Source: Streptomyces longhuiensis (lineage in GTDB: Bacteria; Actinomycetota; Actinomycetes; Streptomycetales; Streptomycetaceae). From it: a DNA stretch of 64,000 nucleotides. How positions within the stretch are numbered: position 1 is the stretch's first letter; every line of letters begins with the position of its first letter. Both the position numbers and the translations under genes were made by a program. The stretch spans positions 5,844,001-5,908,000 of the forward strand of contig NZ_CP085173.1 of assembly GCF_020616555.1 (NCBI RefSeq). Direction: 5' to 3'. Of this stretch, positions 7,151-14,934 are shown piece by piece. Below the pieces are notes generated by a model that made no database searches, was not told where the DNA came from, and was given only the letters and a program-made list of their open reading frames with translations.

Positions 7151-8503
7151 TCAGCGTCGGGGGAGGCGGCGTACCAGTCCGGGCAGAGGCCAGCGGCGGT
7201 TGACGAGGTAGGCGGCCGCGGCCAGGAGGACGAGGGCGCCGCCCGTGATGGCCAGGGCGACGCCGATGCCGCTGGAGCCGTTGTGGACGGAGGCGTGGGC
7301 GGCCGACGCCTTGTCGTGTGCGGCAGCTCCGTTGTCGCCCTTCGGGCTGGCGGAGGAGCCGTCGGGGCCGCCGGTGTCAGCGCTCTTGGGCGGGACGAGT
7401 TGTCCCACCGGGGTGACCTTGCCGTCGGCCTGGAAACCCCAGTCGAGGAGTCGGGCCGTCTCCTGGTAGACCGCCTGGTTCTCGCCGGAGTCGGGGTTCA
7501 TGACGGTGACGAGGAGGACCTTGCCGTTGCGTTCGGCGACGCCGGTGAAGGTGGCGCCGGCGTTGGTGGTGTTGCCGTTCTTGACCCCGGCGATGCCCTT
7601 GTAGGGGTCGAGGCCCATGTCGCCGGTGATGAGCCGGTTGGTGTTCTGGATCTCGAAGGAGCTGGTGGTCTTGCCCTTCTTCTGGGACTCGGGGAACTTC
7701 GCGGTCGCCGTCGCGCAGTACTCGCGGAAGTCCTTCTTCTGCAGGCCCGAGCGGGCGAAGAGAGTGAGGTCGTAGGCGGAGGAGACCTGGCCGGGGAAGT
7801 CGTAGCCGTCGGGGCTGACCACGTGGGTGTCGAGGGCCTGGAGCTCGTCGGCGTGGGACTGCATGTCCTTGACGGTCCGCGGGACACCGCCGTTGAGGGC
7901 GGACAGGACGTGGACCGCGTCGTTGCCGGAGCGGAGGAACACGCCGAGCCACAGGTCGTGGACGGTGTAGGTGAAGCCCTCCTTGACGCCGACCATGCTG
8001 GAGCCCTCGCCGATGCCGGCCAGGTCGGAGGGAACGACCTTGTGCGTCTGCGTCTTGGGGAACTTGGGGAGGACCGTGTCGGCGAAGAGCATCTTGAGGG
8101 TGCTGGCGGGGGGCAGGCGCCAGTGCGCGTTGTGCGAGGCGAGTACCTGGCCCGACTCGGCGTCCGTGACGATCCAGGAGCGTGCGCTCAGGTCCTTGGG
8201 CAGGACGGGGGCGCCGTTCGCCAGGTTCACCTGTGTGCCCGGCTTGCCCAGCTGCGCGCCGCCCACGGTCGACATCGAGGCCGGCGGCTTCGCCTTGCCT
8301 TTGGAGGACCCCGGCTTGTCGTCGGCCAGCGCGGGTGAGGCGCAGCAGACCGAGAGGAGAGTGGCGGAGGCGGCCACCGTGGCGGCGACGGCGGACCATC
8401 GCCCGGCACGCCGAGGACCGGAACGCTTCAGACCGGAACGATTGAAAAGTGACTCGGTCTTGGCAGAGACGGTCGTGAAATACGACTCATTCGAGGCAGG
8501 CAC
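7151..8503 (-). CDS. D-alanyl-D-alanine carboxypeptidase, membrane-anchored (DacA/S11 family)
   Basis: Secreted S11-family DD-carboxypeptidase that trims the terminal D-Ala from peptidoglycan stem peptides outside the cell. The serine motif is ASTLKML (S-T-L-K), the second motif is SGNDAVH, and the third is VKNGNTTNAG, that is K-N-G rather than the usual K-T-G. A signal peptide with the hydrophobic core SAVAATVAASATLL ends at SPALA before DD. After the catalytic domain come a Ser/Gly/Ala linker and one C-terminal membrane helix (GIGVALAITGGALVLLAAAA) with a basic tail. The start is uncertain: GTG 8503 gives a normal signal peptide but has no ribosome site, and the frame stays open further upstream. 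A paralogue lies at 19.7-20.9 kb. It is divergent from the next small membrane gene. Confidence 0.85.
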   Translation of the reverse strand: MPASNESYFTTVSAKTESLFNRSGLKRSGPRRAGRWSAVAATVAASATLLSVCCASPALADDKPGSSKGKAKPPASMSTVGGAQLGKPGTQVNLANGAPVLPKDLSARSWIVTDAESGQVLASHNAHWRLPPASTLKMLFADTVLPKFPKTQTHKVVPSDLAGIGEGSSMVGVKEGFTYTVHDLWLGVFLRSGNDAVHVLSALNGGVPRTVKDMQSHADELQALDTHVVSPDGYDFPGQVSSAYDLTLFARSGLQKKDFREYCATATAKFPESQKKGKTTSSFEIQNTNRLITGDMGLDPYKGIAGVKNGNTTNAGATFTGVAERNGKVLLVTVMNPDSGENQAVYQETARLLDWGFQADGKVTPVGQLVPPKSADTGGPDGSSASPKGDNGAAAHDKASAAHASVHNGSSGIGVALAITGGALVLLAAAAYLVNRRWPLPGLVRRLPRR

Positions 8504-8612
8504 GGTCGTGAACGTACATGGCTCGGACCCGTAAGTCTCCGCCGAGGTGTCCTGTGTCTCCCGCTCCCCACCCCGGCGGCGGTGCGGACGGAGGACTGGC
8601 GATACTGAGGGT

Positions 8613-8852
8613 ATGAAGCTCAGCCGCCCCGTCTCCTGGTTCCTGCTCGCCTTCGGTGTGTGGAGCTGGGTCATCTGGGTCACTTTCGTCAAGAACCTGT
8701 GGAAGGACGGGAGCGGGCTTGCCTTCGACGACGCCGGCGACCCGACCGCCTACTTCTGGGTGCATCTGACGCTCGCCGTTGTCTCCTTTGTCTTGGGGAC
8801 GGTGGTTGGGGGCATCGGGTTCCGCGGATTGCGGGCCCTGCGTCGTGCGTGA
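8613..8852 (+). CDS. Small two-helix membrane protein (SCO4848-type)
   Basis: A 79-residue protein with two predicted membrane helices (WFLLAFGVWSWVIWVTFV and FWVHLTLAVVSFVLGTVVGG) separated by an acidic loop, and a short Arg-rich tail. It is conserved beside the DacA-type carboxypeptidase in streptomycetes; the name follows the S. coelicolor gene and is from memory. ATG 8613 has GAGGGT directly upstream. The role is unknown. Its placement, divergent from the carboxypeptidase and before a membrane-anchored phosphoesterase, hints at an envelope function. Confidence 0.75.
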   Translation: MKLSRPVSWFLLAFGVWSWVIWVTFVKNLWKDGSGLAFDDAGDPTAYFWVHLTLAVVSFVLGTVVGGIGFRGLRALRRA

Positions 8853-8942
8853 CGCGATGAGCACAGCGATGAACGCCACTTCGGGCACTACCACGAGCAC
8901 CACCACGAAAAGCGCGATGAACGCAACGGGGGGAGCGGCGTC

Positions 8943-10244
8943 GTGATCGCCGTCTTAGTGATCGCAGGGGTCGCCTCGCTCGCGGCCTTCGCCGGTCTGC
9001 ACTGGTACGCATGGCGCCGTCTGGTGCGCGACACCACGAGCCGCGCCGGTCTCGCGCGCCGGGCGGGCACGGTCGTGTTCGTGCTGGGGCCGTTGCTGAT
9101 GTTCGCGGCGGTGGCGAGCGAGCGTGCCGGTGCGCCGTTCTGGTTGCAGCAGGTGCTGTCCTGGCCCGGGTTCCTGTGGATGGCCTTCTCCATCTATCTG
9201 GTGCTCGCGGTCCTGGTGGGTGAAGCGGTGCGCCCCCTGCTGCGGCGTTACCTCGACCGCAGGTCCGCGCCGGGCGGCGCGGAGTCGGGGCCCGTGCCGG
9301 AGCCCGTACTGGTTCCGACGCGTGAGCCCGACGGGCCGCCCAGCGCAACCACCACCTCAACCCCACCCTCCACCCCCACCACCACGCCCAAGCCCGCCAC
9401 GGCGTCGGCCGCGGCCGACCCCTCGCGTCGGCTCTTCGTCTCTCGCGTCGTCGGTGGTGCAGCCGTGGTCGCGGCCACCGGGATCGTCGGGAACGGGGCG
9501 TACGGCGTGCTGCGCGGGCCCAGGGTGAAGCGGGTCACGGTTCCGCTGGCCCGGCTGCCGCGTTCGGCGCACGGGTTCAGGATCGCGGTCGTCAGCGACA
9601 TCCATCTGAGCCCGGTTCTGGGCCGGGGGTTCGCCCAGCGGGTGGTCGACACGATCAACTCCACGCAGCCCGACCTGATCGCGGTCGTCGGGGACCTGGT
9701 CGACGGCAGCGTCGAGGACCTGGCGCCGGCCGTCGCGCCGCTCGCGGGGTTGCGGGCCCGGCACGGCACGTACTTCGTGACGGGTAACCACGAGTACTTC
9801 TCGGGCGCCGAGCCGTGGGTCGAGCACGTCCGTGAGATCGGCCTGCGGCCCCTGGAGAACGCGCGCGTGGAGATGGGCGCGTTCGACCTGGCCGGGGTGA
9901 ACGACGTGACCGGCGAGAACTACGGCGACGGGCCCGACTACGACAAGGCGCTCGGCGACCGCGACCCCGGCCGCGCCGCCGTCCTCCTCGCCCACCAGCC
10001 CGTGATGATCCACGAGGCGGTGAAGCATGGCGTCGACCTCCAGCTGTCGGGCCACACCCACGGCGGCCAGCTCTGGCCGGGCAACTTCATCGCCGACGCG
10101 GCGAACCCGACGCTCGCGGGCCTGGAGCGGTACGGCGACACGCAGTTGTACGTGAGTCGGGGCGCCGGTGCGTGGGGGCCGCCGGTCCGGGTGGGCGCGC
10201 CCTCGGACATCACGGTCGTCCAGATGGCGTCGAAGCGGGCGTGA
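8943..10244 (+). CDS. Membrane-anchored calcineurin-like metallophosphoesterase
   Basis: Protein of 433 residues. The N-terminal third has three or four membrane helices, followed by a Pro/Thr-rich linker (STPPSTPTTTPKP) and another hydrophobic stretch (VVGGAAVVAATGIVGNGAYG). The C-terminal two-metal phosphoesterase domain has all signature ligands: SDIHLSP, VGDLVDG, TGNHEYF, LAHQPV and SGHTHGGQLWP. The arrangement resembles YkuE/YaeI enzymes, which act on phospholipid-type phosphoesters at the membrane. The GTG start has GGGGGGAG upstream. Codon 5 is a rare TTA (8955-8957); starting at GTG 8958 would avoid it but has no ribosome site. A strong hairpin follows the stop. Confidence 0.85.
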   Translation: MIAVLVIAGVASLAAFAGLHWYAWRRLVRDTTSRAGLARRAGTVVFVLGPLLMFAAVASERAGAPFWLQQVLSWPGFLWMAFSIYLVLAVLVGEAVRPLLRRYLDRRSAPGGAESGPVPEPVLVPTREPDGPPSATTTSTPPSTPTTTPKPATASAAADPSRRLFVSRVVGGAAVVAATGIVGNGAYGVLRGPRVKRVTVPLARLPRSAHGFRIAVVSDIHLSPVLGRGFAQRVVDTINSTQPDLIAVVGDLVDGSVEDLAPAVAPLAGLRARHGTYFVTGNHEYFSGAEPWVEHVREIGLRPLENARVEMGAFDLAGVNDVTGENYGDGPDYDKALGDRDPGRAAVLLAHQPVMIHEAVKHGVDLQLSGHTHGGQLWPGNFIADAANPTLAGLERYGDTQLYVSRGAGAWGPPVRVGAPSDITVVQMASKRA

Positions 10245-10250
10245 GGTGGG

Positions 10251-10281
10251 GGCCGGGGAGGTACGAGGCACCTCCCCGGCC
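10251..10281 (+). terminator. Hairpin after the metallophosphoesterase gene
   Basis: GGCCGGGGAGGT at 10251-10262 pairs perfectly with ACCTCCCCGGCC at 10270-10281 around a 7-base loop. It starts seven bases after the stop codon. No U-tract follows, as is usual in Streptomyces. Confidence 0.75.
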
Positions 10282-10441
10282 GCCTGCAAGGAGCTGCCGC
10301 CCCCGAAACGGACAGGCTCGAAACCTCCTTGTGCACAAGCCGCTCACAAGGTTCCTCTCGGCCTTCGAAACCTGATCACCTTCTCTTCCCACACCTCAAA
10401 CTCCTGTGATTCAGTGATCCACGTCACTGGGGAGGGGCGCG

Positions 10442-11998
10442 ATGCGGTCGATTCGCATGCGGGTTTTTGCAACGTTCATGGTGCTTGCCGCCGCCGGAGC
10501 CGGCGCATGGCAGCTGCTTCCGGATCGGGACGAGCAGGGGAAGACGATCACCGTCGGGACGACCGACGCCGTGACGTCGCTCGATCCGGCGGGTGCGTAC
10601 GACGCCGGATCGTGGGCGCTGTACAGCAACGTGTTCCAGTCACTCCTGACGTTCGACGCGGGTGGCGCCGCGCCCGTGTCGGATGCCGCGAAGCACTGCG
10701 GGTTCGTCGGCCAAGGGCTGCGCACCTACCGCTGCGAGTTGCGTGACGGGCTGACGTTCCCGAGCGGTCGCGCCGTGACGGCCAAGGATGTGAAGTTCTC
10801 CTTCGACCGGGTCAGGGCCATCAACTCCCCGGTGGGCCCTGCCACCTTGCTCGACACACTCGCCAAGGTCGAGACGAGCGGGACGCGGACGGTGACCTTC
10901 CGGCTGTCGTCGCCCGACGCGACGTTCCCGTTCAAGGTCGCCACGGGCGCCGGTTCCATCGTCGACAGCACCCAGTACCCGGCGCACAGCCTGCGCACCC
11001 GTACCCGCGTCGACGGCACCGGCCCCTACCGCCTCAGCTCGTACACGCCCGGCAAGCAGGCGAAGCTCGTCCCCAACGCCCGCTACCAGGGCGCGGTCAA
11101 GAGCGTCGGCGAGCCCACCACCCTGCGCTACTTCAAGGACTCGGCCGCCCTCGAGTCCGCCTGGAAGGCCCGTTCGGTCGACGTCGCCGCTCGGCAGCTG
11201 CCGCCCGCGCTGCTCGCCTCGTACGCACCGAGCGACAAGGGGGAGCGGCTCACCGAGGTCGAGAGCGCGGAGACCCGGAACCTCGTCCTCAATGTGCGGA
11301 CGGGCCGCCCGCTGCACGACCGCCGGGTGCGGCAGGCCCTCGCCACGCTCCTCGACCGGGACCGGCTGGTCGCCTCGACGTACCAGGGCACCGTCGACTC
11401 CCTCTACTCCGTGATCCCGCGTGGCATCACCGGGCACACGACCGCGTTCTTCGACGCGTATCCGAAGCCGGACGCCGCCCGTGCGCGCACGCTGCTCCAG
11501 GAGGCCGGGGTGACTACGCCGGTCCGCTTCGAGTTCGCGTACTCGCGCGGCGCCGCGTCCGCGTCGGAGGCGAGGGAGATCAAGCGGCAGCTGGAGGCGA
11601 GCGGGCTGTTCAAGGTCAGCCTGCGCTACTACGAGTGGACCGACTTCCAGAGACGGTACGCGAGCGGGAAGCTCGACGCGTACGCGGTCGGCTGGCTGCC
11701 GGACTTCCCCGATCCGGACACGTTCACCGCGCAGCTCGTGCGCACCGGGTCCGGCATGCACAACGGATACAGCAGCAAAGAGGTCGACGGCCTGATCCAG
11801 GCAAGTCAGCAGTACGAGGACCGCAGCCGCACCATGGGCGACTTCCGCAAGCTCCAGGAAGCGGTCGCACGCGACGTCCCGCTCATCCCTCTGTGGCAGC
11901 GCAAGGAGTACGTGCTCAGTACGGTGGACATCACCGGCGGGCAGTATCTGTCGGACGGGACCGGGGTGTTCCGGTTGTGGCAGCTCGGCTGGATCTGA
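10442..11998 (+). CDS. ABC-type peptide/solute-binding protein, family 5 (orphan)
   Basis: Extracellular solute-binding protein of 518 residues (SBP_bac_5 fold). The N-terminus MRSIRMRVFATFMVLAAAGAGA is a signal sequence without a lipobox cysteine, so the protein is either released or held by an uncleaved helix. Typical family segments are ITVGTTDAVTSLDPAGAYD, GLTFPSGRAVTAKDVKFSFD, RVRQALATLLDRDRL, KLDAYAVGWLPDFPDP and VPLIPLWQRKEYVLS. The ligand cannot be told from sequence. No permease or ATPase genes are nearby. The ATG follows a GGGGAGGGG ribosome site. The 197-base upstream gap holds the terminator described and an AT-richer stretch suited to a promoter. Confidence 0.85.
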   Translation: MRSIRMRVFATFMVLAAAGAGAWQLLPDRDEQGKTITVGTTDAVTSLDPAGAYDAGSWALYSNVFQSLLTFDAGGAAPVSDAAKHCGFVGQGLRTYRCELRDGLTFPSGRAVTAKDVKFSFDRVRAINSPVGPATLLDTLAKVETSGTRTVTFRLSSPDATFPFKVATGAGSIVDSTQYPAHSLRTRTRVDGTGPYRLSSYTPGKQAKLVPNARYQGAVKSVGEPTTLRYFKDSAALESAWKARSVDVAARQLPPALLASYAPSDKGERLTEVESAETRNLVLNVRTGRPLHDRRVRQALATLLDRDRLVASTYQGTVDSLYSVIPRGITGHTTAFFDAYPKPDAARARTLLQEAGVTTPVRFEFAYSRGAASASEAREIKRQLEASGLFKVSLRYYEWTDFQRRYASGKLDAYAVGWLPDFPDPDTFTAQLVRTGSGMHNGYSSKEVDGLIQASQQYEDRSRTMGDFRKLQEAVARDVPLIPLWQRKEYVLSTVDITGGQYLSDGTGVFRLWQLGWI

Positions 11999-12015
11999 CC
12001 GGCTCCGACGCGGAG

Positions 12016-12140
12016 GCCCCTCTCACGGGAACCTCACTCATGGGAAACGGGACCCTCATCTATGGGGAAACGGGACCCTCAACCACCGGAAACGGGGACC
12101 CTCACCCACGGGAAACGGGAACCTCACCCACGGGAACCCC
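12016..12140. repeat. Degenerate 21-23 bp tandem repeat at the 3' end of the histidine kinase gene
   Basis: About five diverged copies of a unit like CTCACCCACGGGAAACGGGA follow one another. The first lie in the spacer after the solute-binding protein gene. The last two run through the stop codon of the opposing kinase gene (12102-12104) and encode its final residues (EGVPVGEVPVSRG). The repeat has therefore rewritten the kinase C-terminus. Confidence 0.7.
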
Positions 12141-13853
12141 CTCAGCCACAGCCGAGCCCACAGGCCCCCCGCCCCCCGGCAGTACCACCGTCACCCGCAC
12201 CCCTGCCCCCGGAGCCGTGCGCACGGACACCTCGCCGCCGTGCGCCGACACCACCCCTTGCACGATCGCCAGGCCCAGACCGCTGCCGACACCTCCGCCC
12301 GCCCGGAAGAAGCGGTCGAAGATCCGCGCAGCGTCCTCCTCGTCAAGGCCGGGCCCCTCGTCGGCCACGCACAGCCGCACCGTCCCGTCCACGCGTTCCA
12401 GGGAGACGCTGACGGGAGCGTCCTCCGGAGTGTGGGTGCGTACGTTGGTGAGGAGGTTTCCGAGGATCTGGCGCAGGCCCGACTCGTCGGCGCGGACCAG
12501 CAGCGCGCCGTCAGCGGCGACCTGGACCGGGCGGTCCGGCTGCTGCACGCGCAGGTCGTCGGCGGCTTCGCGGACCAGCCGGCTCAGGTCGACGTTCCGC
12601 AGGCGCAGTTCGGGGCCTTGGTCTAGGCGGGCCAGGGTGAGGAGTTCGTCGACGAGCCGGCTCATGCGGTCGGCCTCGGCGTGGACGCGGCCCAGGGCGC
12701 GGGTGCGTTCGGCCGGGTCACGGAGCATCCCCTTGTCGTAGAGCTGGAGGTAGCCGCGGATCGCGGCGAGCGGCGTGCGCAGTTCGTGGGAGGCGTCGGC
12801 GACGAACCGCCGCAGTTGCGCGGAGCTGCGCTCGCGGGTCTCGAAAGCCGTTTCGACCTGGTGGAGCATGGAGTTGAGGGCGAGCCGCAGCTGTTCGACC
12901 TCCAGAGCGGTGTCGCGGTGCGGCGCCACGCGTCGCGCGAGGTCTCCGTCGGCGATGGCCGACGCGGTCTCGACCATGTCTTCGAGCGGCCGCATCCGGT
13001 GGCTGACGCCGATCATCGTGAGGACGGCGAGCAGGGCCAGCAGACCCGTGCCGAGAGTGATGTCGAGCCTGAGCGCCTTGTGGATGCCGGTCTGGACGTT
13101 GGCCGTCGACGTGGCGAGCAACACGGTCGTGCCGTCGGCGAGGCGGGCGCCCACCGCGCGGTACGGGTCGCCGTGCACGGTGATGTCGCGCGGCTCGTCT
13201 GCGGTCGCGAGCGCCTTCGGGTCGTCGACCGCGGAGGCGAGGTCGCGCTGGCGGGCGGTGGGACGCAGGGTGCCTACGGTGATCGGCTCGCCGGCCCGGT
13301 CGACGGCCACGAACACGGTTTCGTTGCGCGGCAGTGAACTCGCCCCCGAGTCGGCCGAGTCGGGGCCGGGGGAGAGTTTGTCGAGGGCGATGCCCAGTTC
13401 GCTGAGCGACTCGATCTGTTTGAGGGTGAGGCCGGTGCGCTGGAGCGAGGCGCGTGACGACGTCAGCTCGGCGTCGACGTTCGCGAGGAGGTAGTGGCGC
13501 ATCCCGAAGAGGCTGACGGCGGTCGCGGCGACGATGCCGAGAGCGAGCAGCGCGACGTTCACGAGGGTGAGCTTGGCGCGCAGGGAGTGGAACCGCCGGC
13601 TCCGGCCGGCCGCCTGCCCGCGGCGCCCGTGGGCCTGCCCGAGTCGGCCAGGGTCCTGCCCGCGGCGGCCATGGACCCGCCACCGTCGCCCGCGAAGGCC
13701 CTCACCCGCGCCCAGCCCTCGGTTCACGCTCCGTCCCCGGTTCACGCCCAGCCCTCGGTTCACGCCCAGCCCTCGGTTCACGCTCCGTCCCCGGTTCGCG
13801 GCCGGCCCCCGGTTCACGCTCCGCCCCTGGATTGCGCCCCGCTCCCGGTTCAC
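12102..13853 (-). CDS. Two-component sensor histidine kinase
   Basis: Membrane sensor kinase of 583 residues paired with the response regulator just upstream. It has an N-terminal basic, Gly/Asn/Arg-rich leader of about 90 residues, a first membrane helix (LTLVNVALLALGIVAATAV), an extracytoplasmic sensor region of about 150 residues, a second helix (GTGLLALLAVLTMIGV) and a HAMP linker. The HisKA box is FVADASHELRTPLAAIRG (His near residue 353). The ATPase domain has the N box LGNLLTNVRTH, the G1 box ADEGPGLDEEDA and the G2 box GSGLGLAIVQG. The GTG at 13853 overlaps the regulator stop (GTGA). The same GTGAACCG sequence recurs in the leader, so several in-frame restarts exist and the true start is open. 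The signal sensed is unknown. Confidence 0.85.
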   Translation of the reverse strand: MNRERGAIQGRSVNRGPAANRGRSVNRGLGVNRGLGVNRGRSVNRGLGAGEGLRGRRWRVHGRRGQDPGRLGQAHGRRGQAAGRSRRFHSLRAKLTLVNVALLALGIVAATAVSLFGMRHYLLANVDAELTSSRASLQRTGLTLKQIESLSELGIALDKLSPGPDSADSGASSLPRNETVFVAVDRAGEPITVGTLRPTARQRDLASAVDDPKALATADEPRDITVHGDPYRAVGARLADGTTVLLATSTANVQTGIHKALRLDITLGTGLLALLAVLTMIGVSHRMRPLEDMVETASAIADGDLARRVAPHRDTALEVEQLRLALNSMLHQVETAFETRERSSAQLRRFVADASHELRTPLAAIRGYLQLYDKGMLRDPAERTRALGRVHAEADRMSRLVDELLTLARLDQGPELRLRNVDLSRLVREAADDLRVQQPDRPVQVAADGALLVRADESGLRQILGNLLTNVRTHTPEDAPVSVSLERVDGTVRLCVADEGPGLDEEDAARIFDRFFRAGGGVGSGLGLAIVQGVVSAHGGEVSVRTAPGAGVRVTVVLPGGGGPVGSAVAEGVPVGEVPVSRG

Positions 13854-13860
13854 GCCCCAC
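13700..13860. repeat. GTGAACCG-type repeats inside the kinase leader
   Basis: On the minus strand, units of 12-21 bases beginning GTGAACCG(G/A)G occur at least seven times in frame, encoding S/G-V-N-R-G-L/P repeats. Each GTG could act as a start codon, and the first one overlaps the regulator stop. Confidence 0.75.
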
Positions 13861-14782
13861 CCGCAAGCCCGTATCCGACCCCCCGCCGCGTAGTGATCAA
13901 CGGCGGCCCCAGCGCCTCGAGTTTGCGCCGCAGGTAGCTGATGTACGTCTCGACGACGGTCGACTCGGCGGTGTGCTCGTACTGCCATACGTGCCGCAGG
14001 AGTTGTTCCTTGGGCACGACGCGGCCGCCGTTGCGCACGAGGAAGCGCAGGAGCGCGTACTCGGTGGGCGTGAGCTGGACCGTGTGGCCCGAACGGTGGA
14101 CGGTGTAGGCCGTCTCATCGAGTTCGAGGTCGCCGTAGCGCAGCGGCGGGCGCTCGGGCAGGACGTCGGCCGACCGGGTGCGGCGCAGGACGGCGCCCAG
14201 CCGGGCCACGACCTCGTCGATGTTGAACGGCTTGGTGATGTAGTCGTCGCCGAAGCCGAGCGCGCCCACGATCTCGGCGGGCGCGTCGCGGGCGGTCAGG
14301 AAGACGAGGGCCAGATCGGGCCTGCGGGCGCGCAGTTCGCGCCCGAGCGCCCGGCCGTCGCCGTCCGGCAGCATCACGTCGAGGAGCGCGGCGTCGGGCC
14401 GGGTGCGTGTGGCCAGGGCGAGGCCCTCGCGGACGGTGCCCGCGGTCATGACCTCGAAGCGGTGGTAGCGCAGGGCTATCGCGAGGACGTCGGCGATGCT
14501 CGGCTCGTCCTCGACGATGAGCACGGTGGCTCCCGCGGGGTGCTCCGGGTTGTTCGCGGGCCCGGTACTCGCGGATCCGGTACTCGCGGATCCGGTACTC
14601 GCGGATCCGGTACTCGCGGATCCAGCACTCGTGGACCCGGCACTCACCGGCCCAGCGTTCGCGTGCCCGGCGTTCGCGTGCCCGGCATTCACCGGCCCGG
14701 TATTCACAGACCCGGCCTCCGCCGCACCCGAGTTCACGGGCCCCGGGTTCACATGCCCAGCACTCATACCCCCAGCGTTCAT
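13850..14782 (-). CDS. OmpR/PhoB-type response regulator
   Basis: DNA-binding response regulator. The receiver domain begins at ATVLIVEDEPSIADVLAIAL, carries the phospho-acceptor Asp in ALLDVMLPDGDGRALG, and has the switch Thr in FLTARDAPAEI and the conserved Lys in DDYITKPFNIDEVV. The winged-helix effector domain follows (LRYGDLELDETAYTVHR, LTPTEYALLRFLV, TVVETYISYLRRKLE, TRRGVGYGL). About 76 residues before the receiver are 5-residue repeats rich in Ser, Ala, Thr, Gly and Asn, which is unusual for this family. ATG 14782 is chosen as the outermost plausible start; ATG 14767 and later sites are possible. It overlaps the kinase start by four bases and is divergent from the MmpL gene, a likely target. 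Confidence 0.85.
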   Translation of the reverse strand: MNAGGMSAGHVNPGPVNSGAAEAGSVNTGPVNAGHANAGHANAGPVSAGSTSAGSASTGSASTGSASTGSASTGPANNPEHPAGATVLIVEDEPSIADVLAIALRYHRFEVMTAGTVREGLALATRTRPDAALLDVMLPDGDGRALGRELRARRPDLALVFLTARDAPAEIVGALGFGDDYITKPFNIDEVVARLGAVLRRTRSADVLPERPPLRYGDLELDETAYTVHRSGHTVQLTPTEYALLRFLVRNGGRVVPKEQLLRHVWQYEHTAESTVVETYISYLRRKLEALGPPLITTRRGVGYGLAGGA

Positions 14783-14790
14783 AAGTCCAG
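14557..14790. repeat. 15-bp tandem repeats encoding the regulator N-terminus
   Basis: Around fifteen units of 15 bases, the best copies reading CGGTACTCGCGGATC at 14563-14625 and degenerating toward 14790. Because 15 is a multiple of three, the minus strand encodes pentapeptide repeats such as STGSA and NAGHA before the receiver domain. Confidence 0.8.
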
Positions 14791-14934
14791 TATCGGCGGG
14801 CCCGCCCCCGCTCGGCCCTGCTCGCCCCCTTGGAGTTCCTTGAGAGTCATGGCCGCGCCGTCCCGCCGTGCGCCCGAGTGCCCGGATGCTGAGGCCGAGG
14901 AAGGCCCGGGGGAGAGACCGAAGGAGTGGCAAAC

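Noticed and set aside
10250..10441. Possible RNA gene or riboswitch before the solute-binding protein gene
   Set aside because: Apart from the terminator hairpin after the previous gene, no conserved RNA fold could be recognised.
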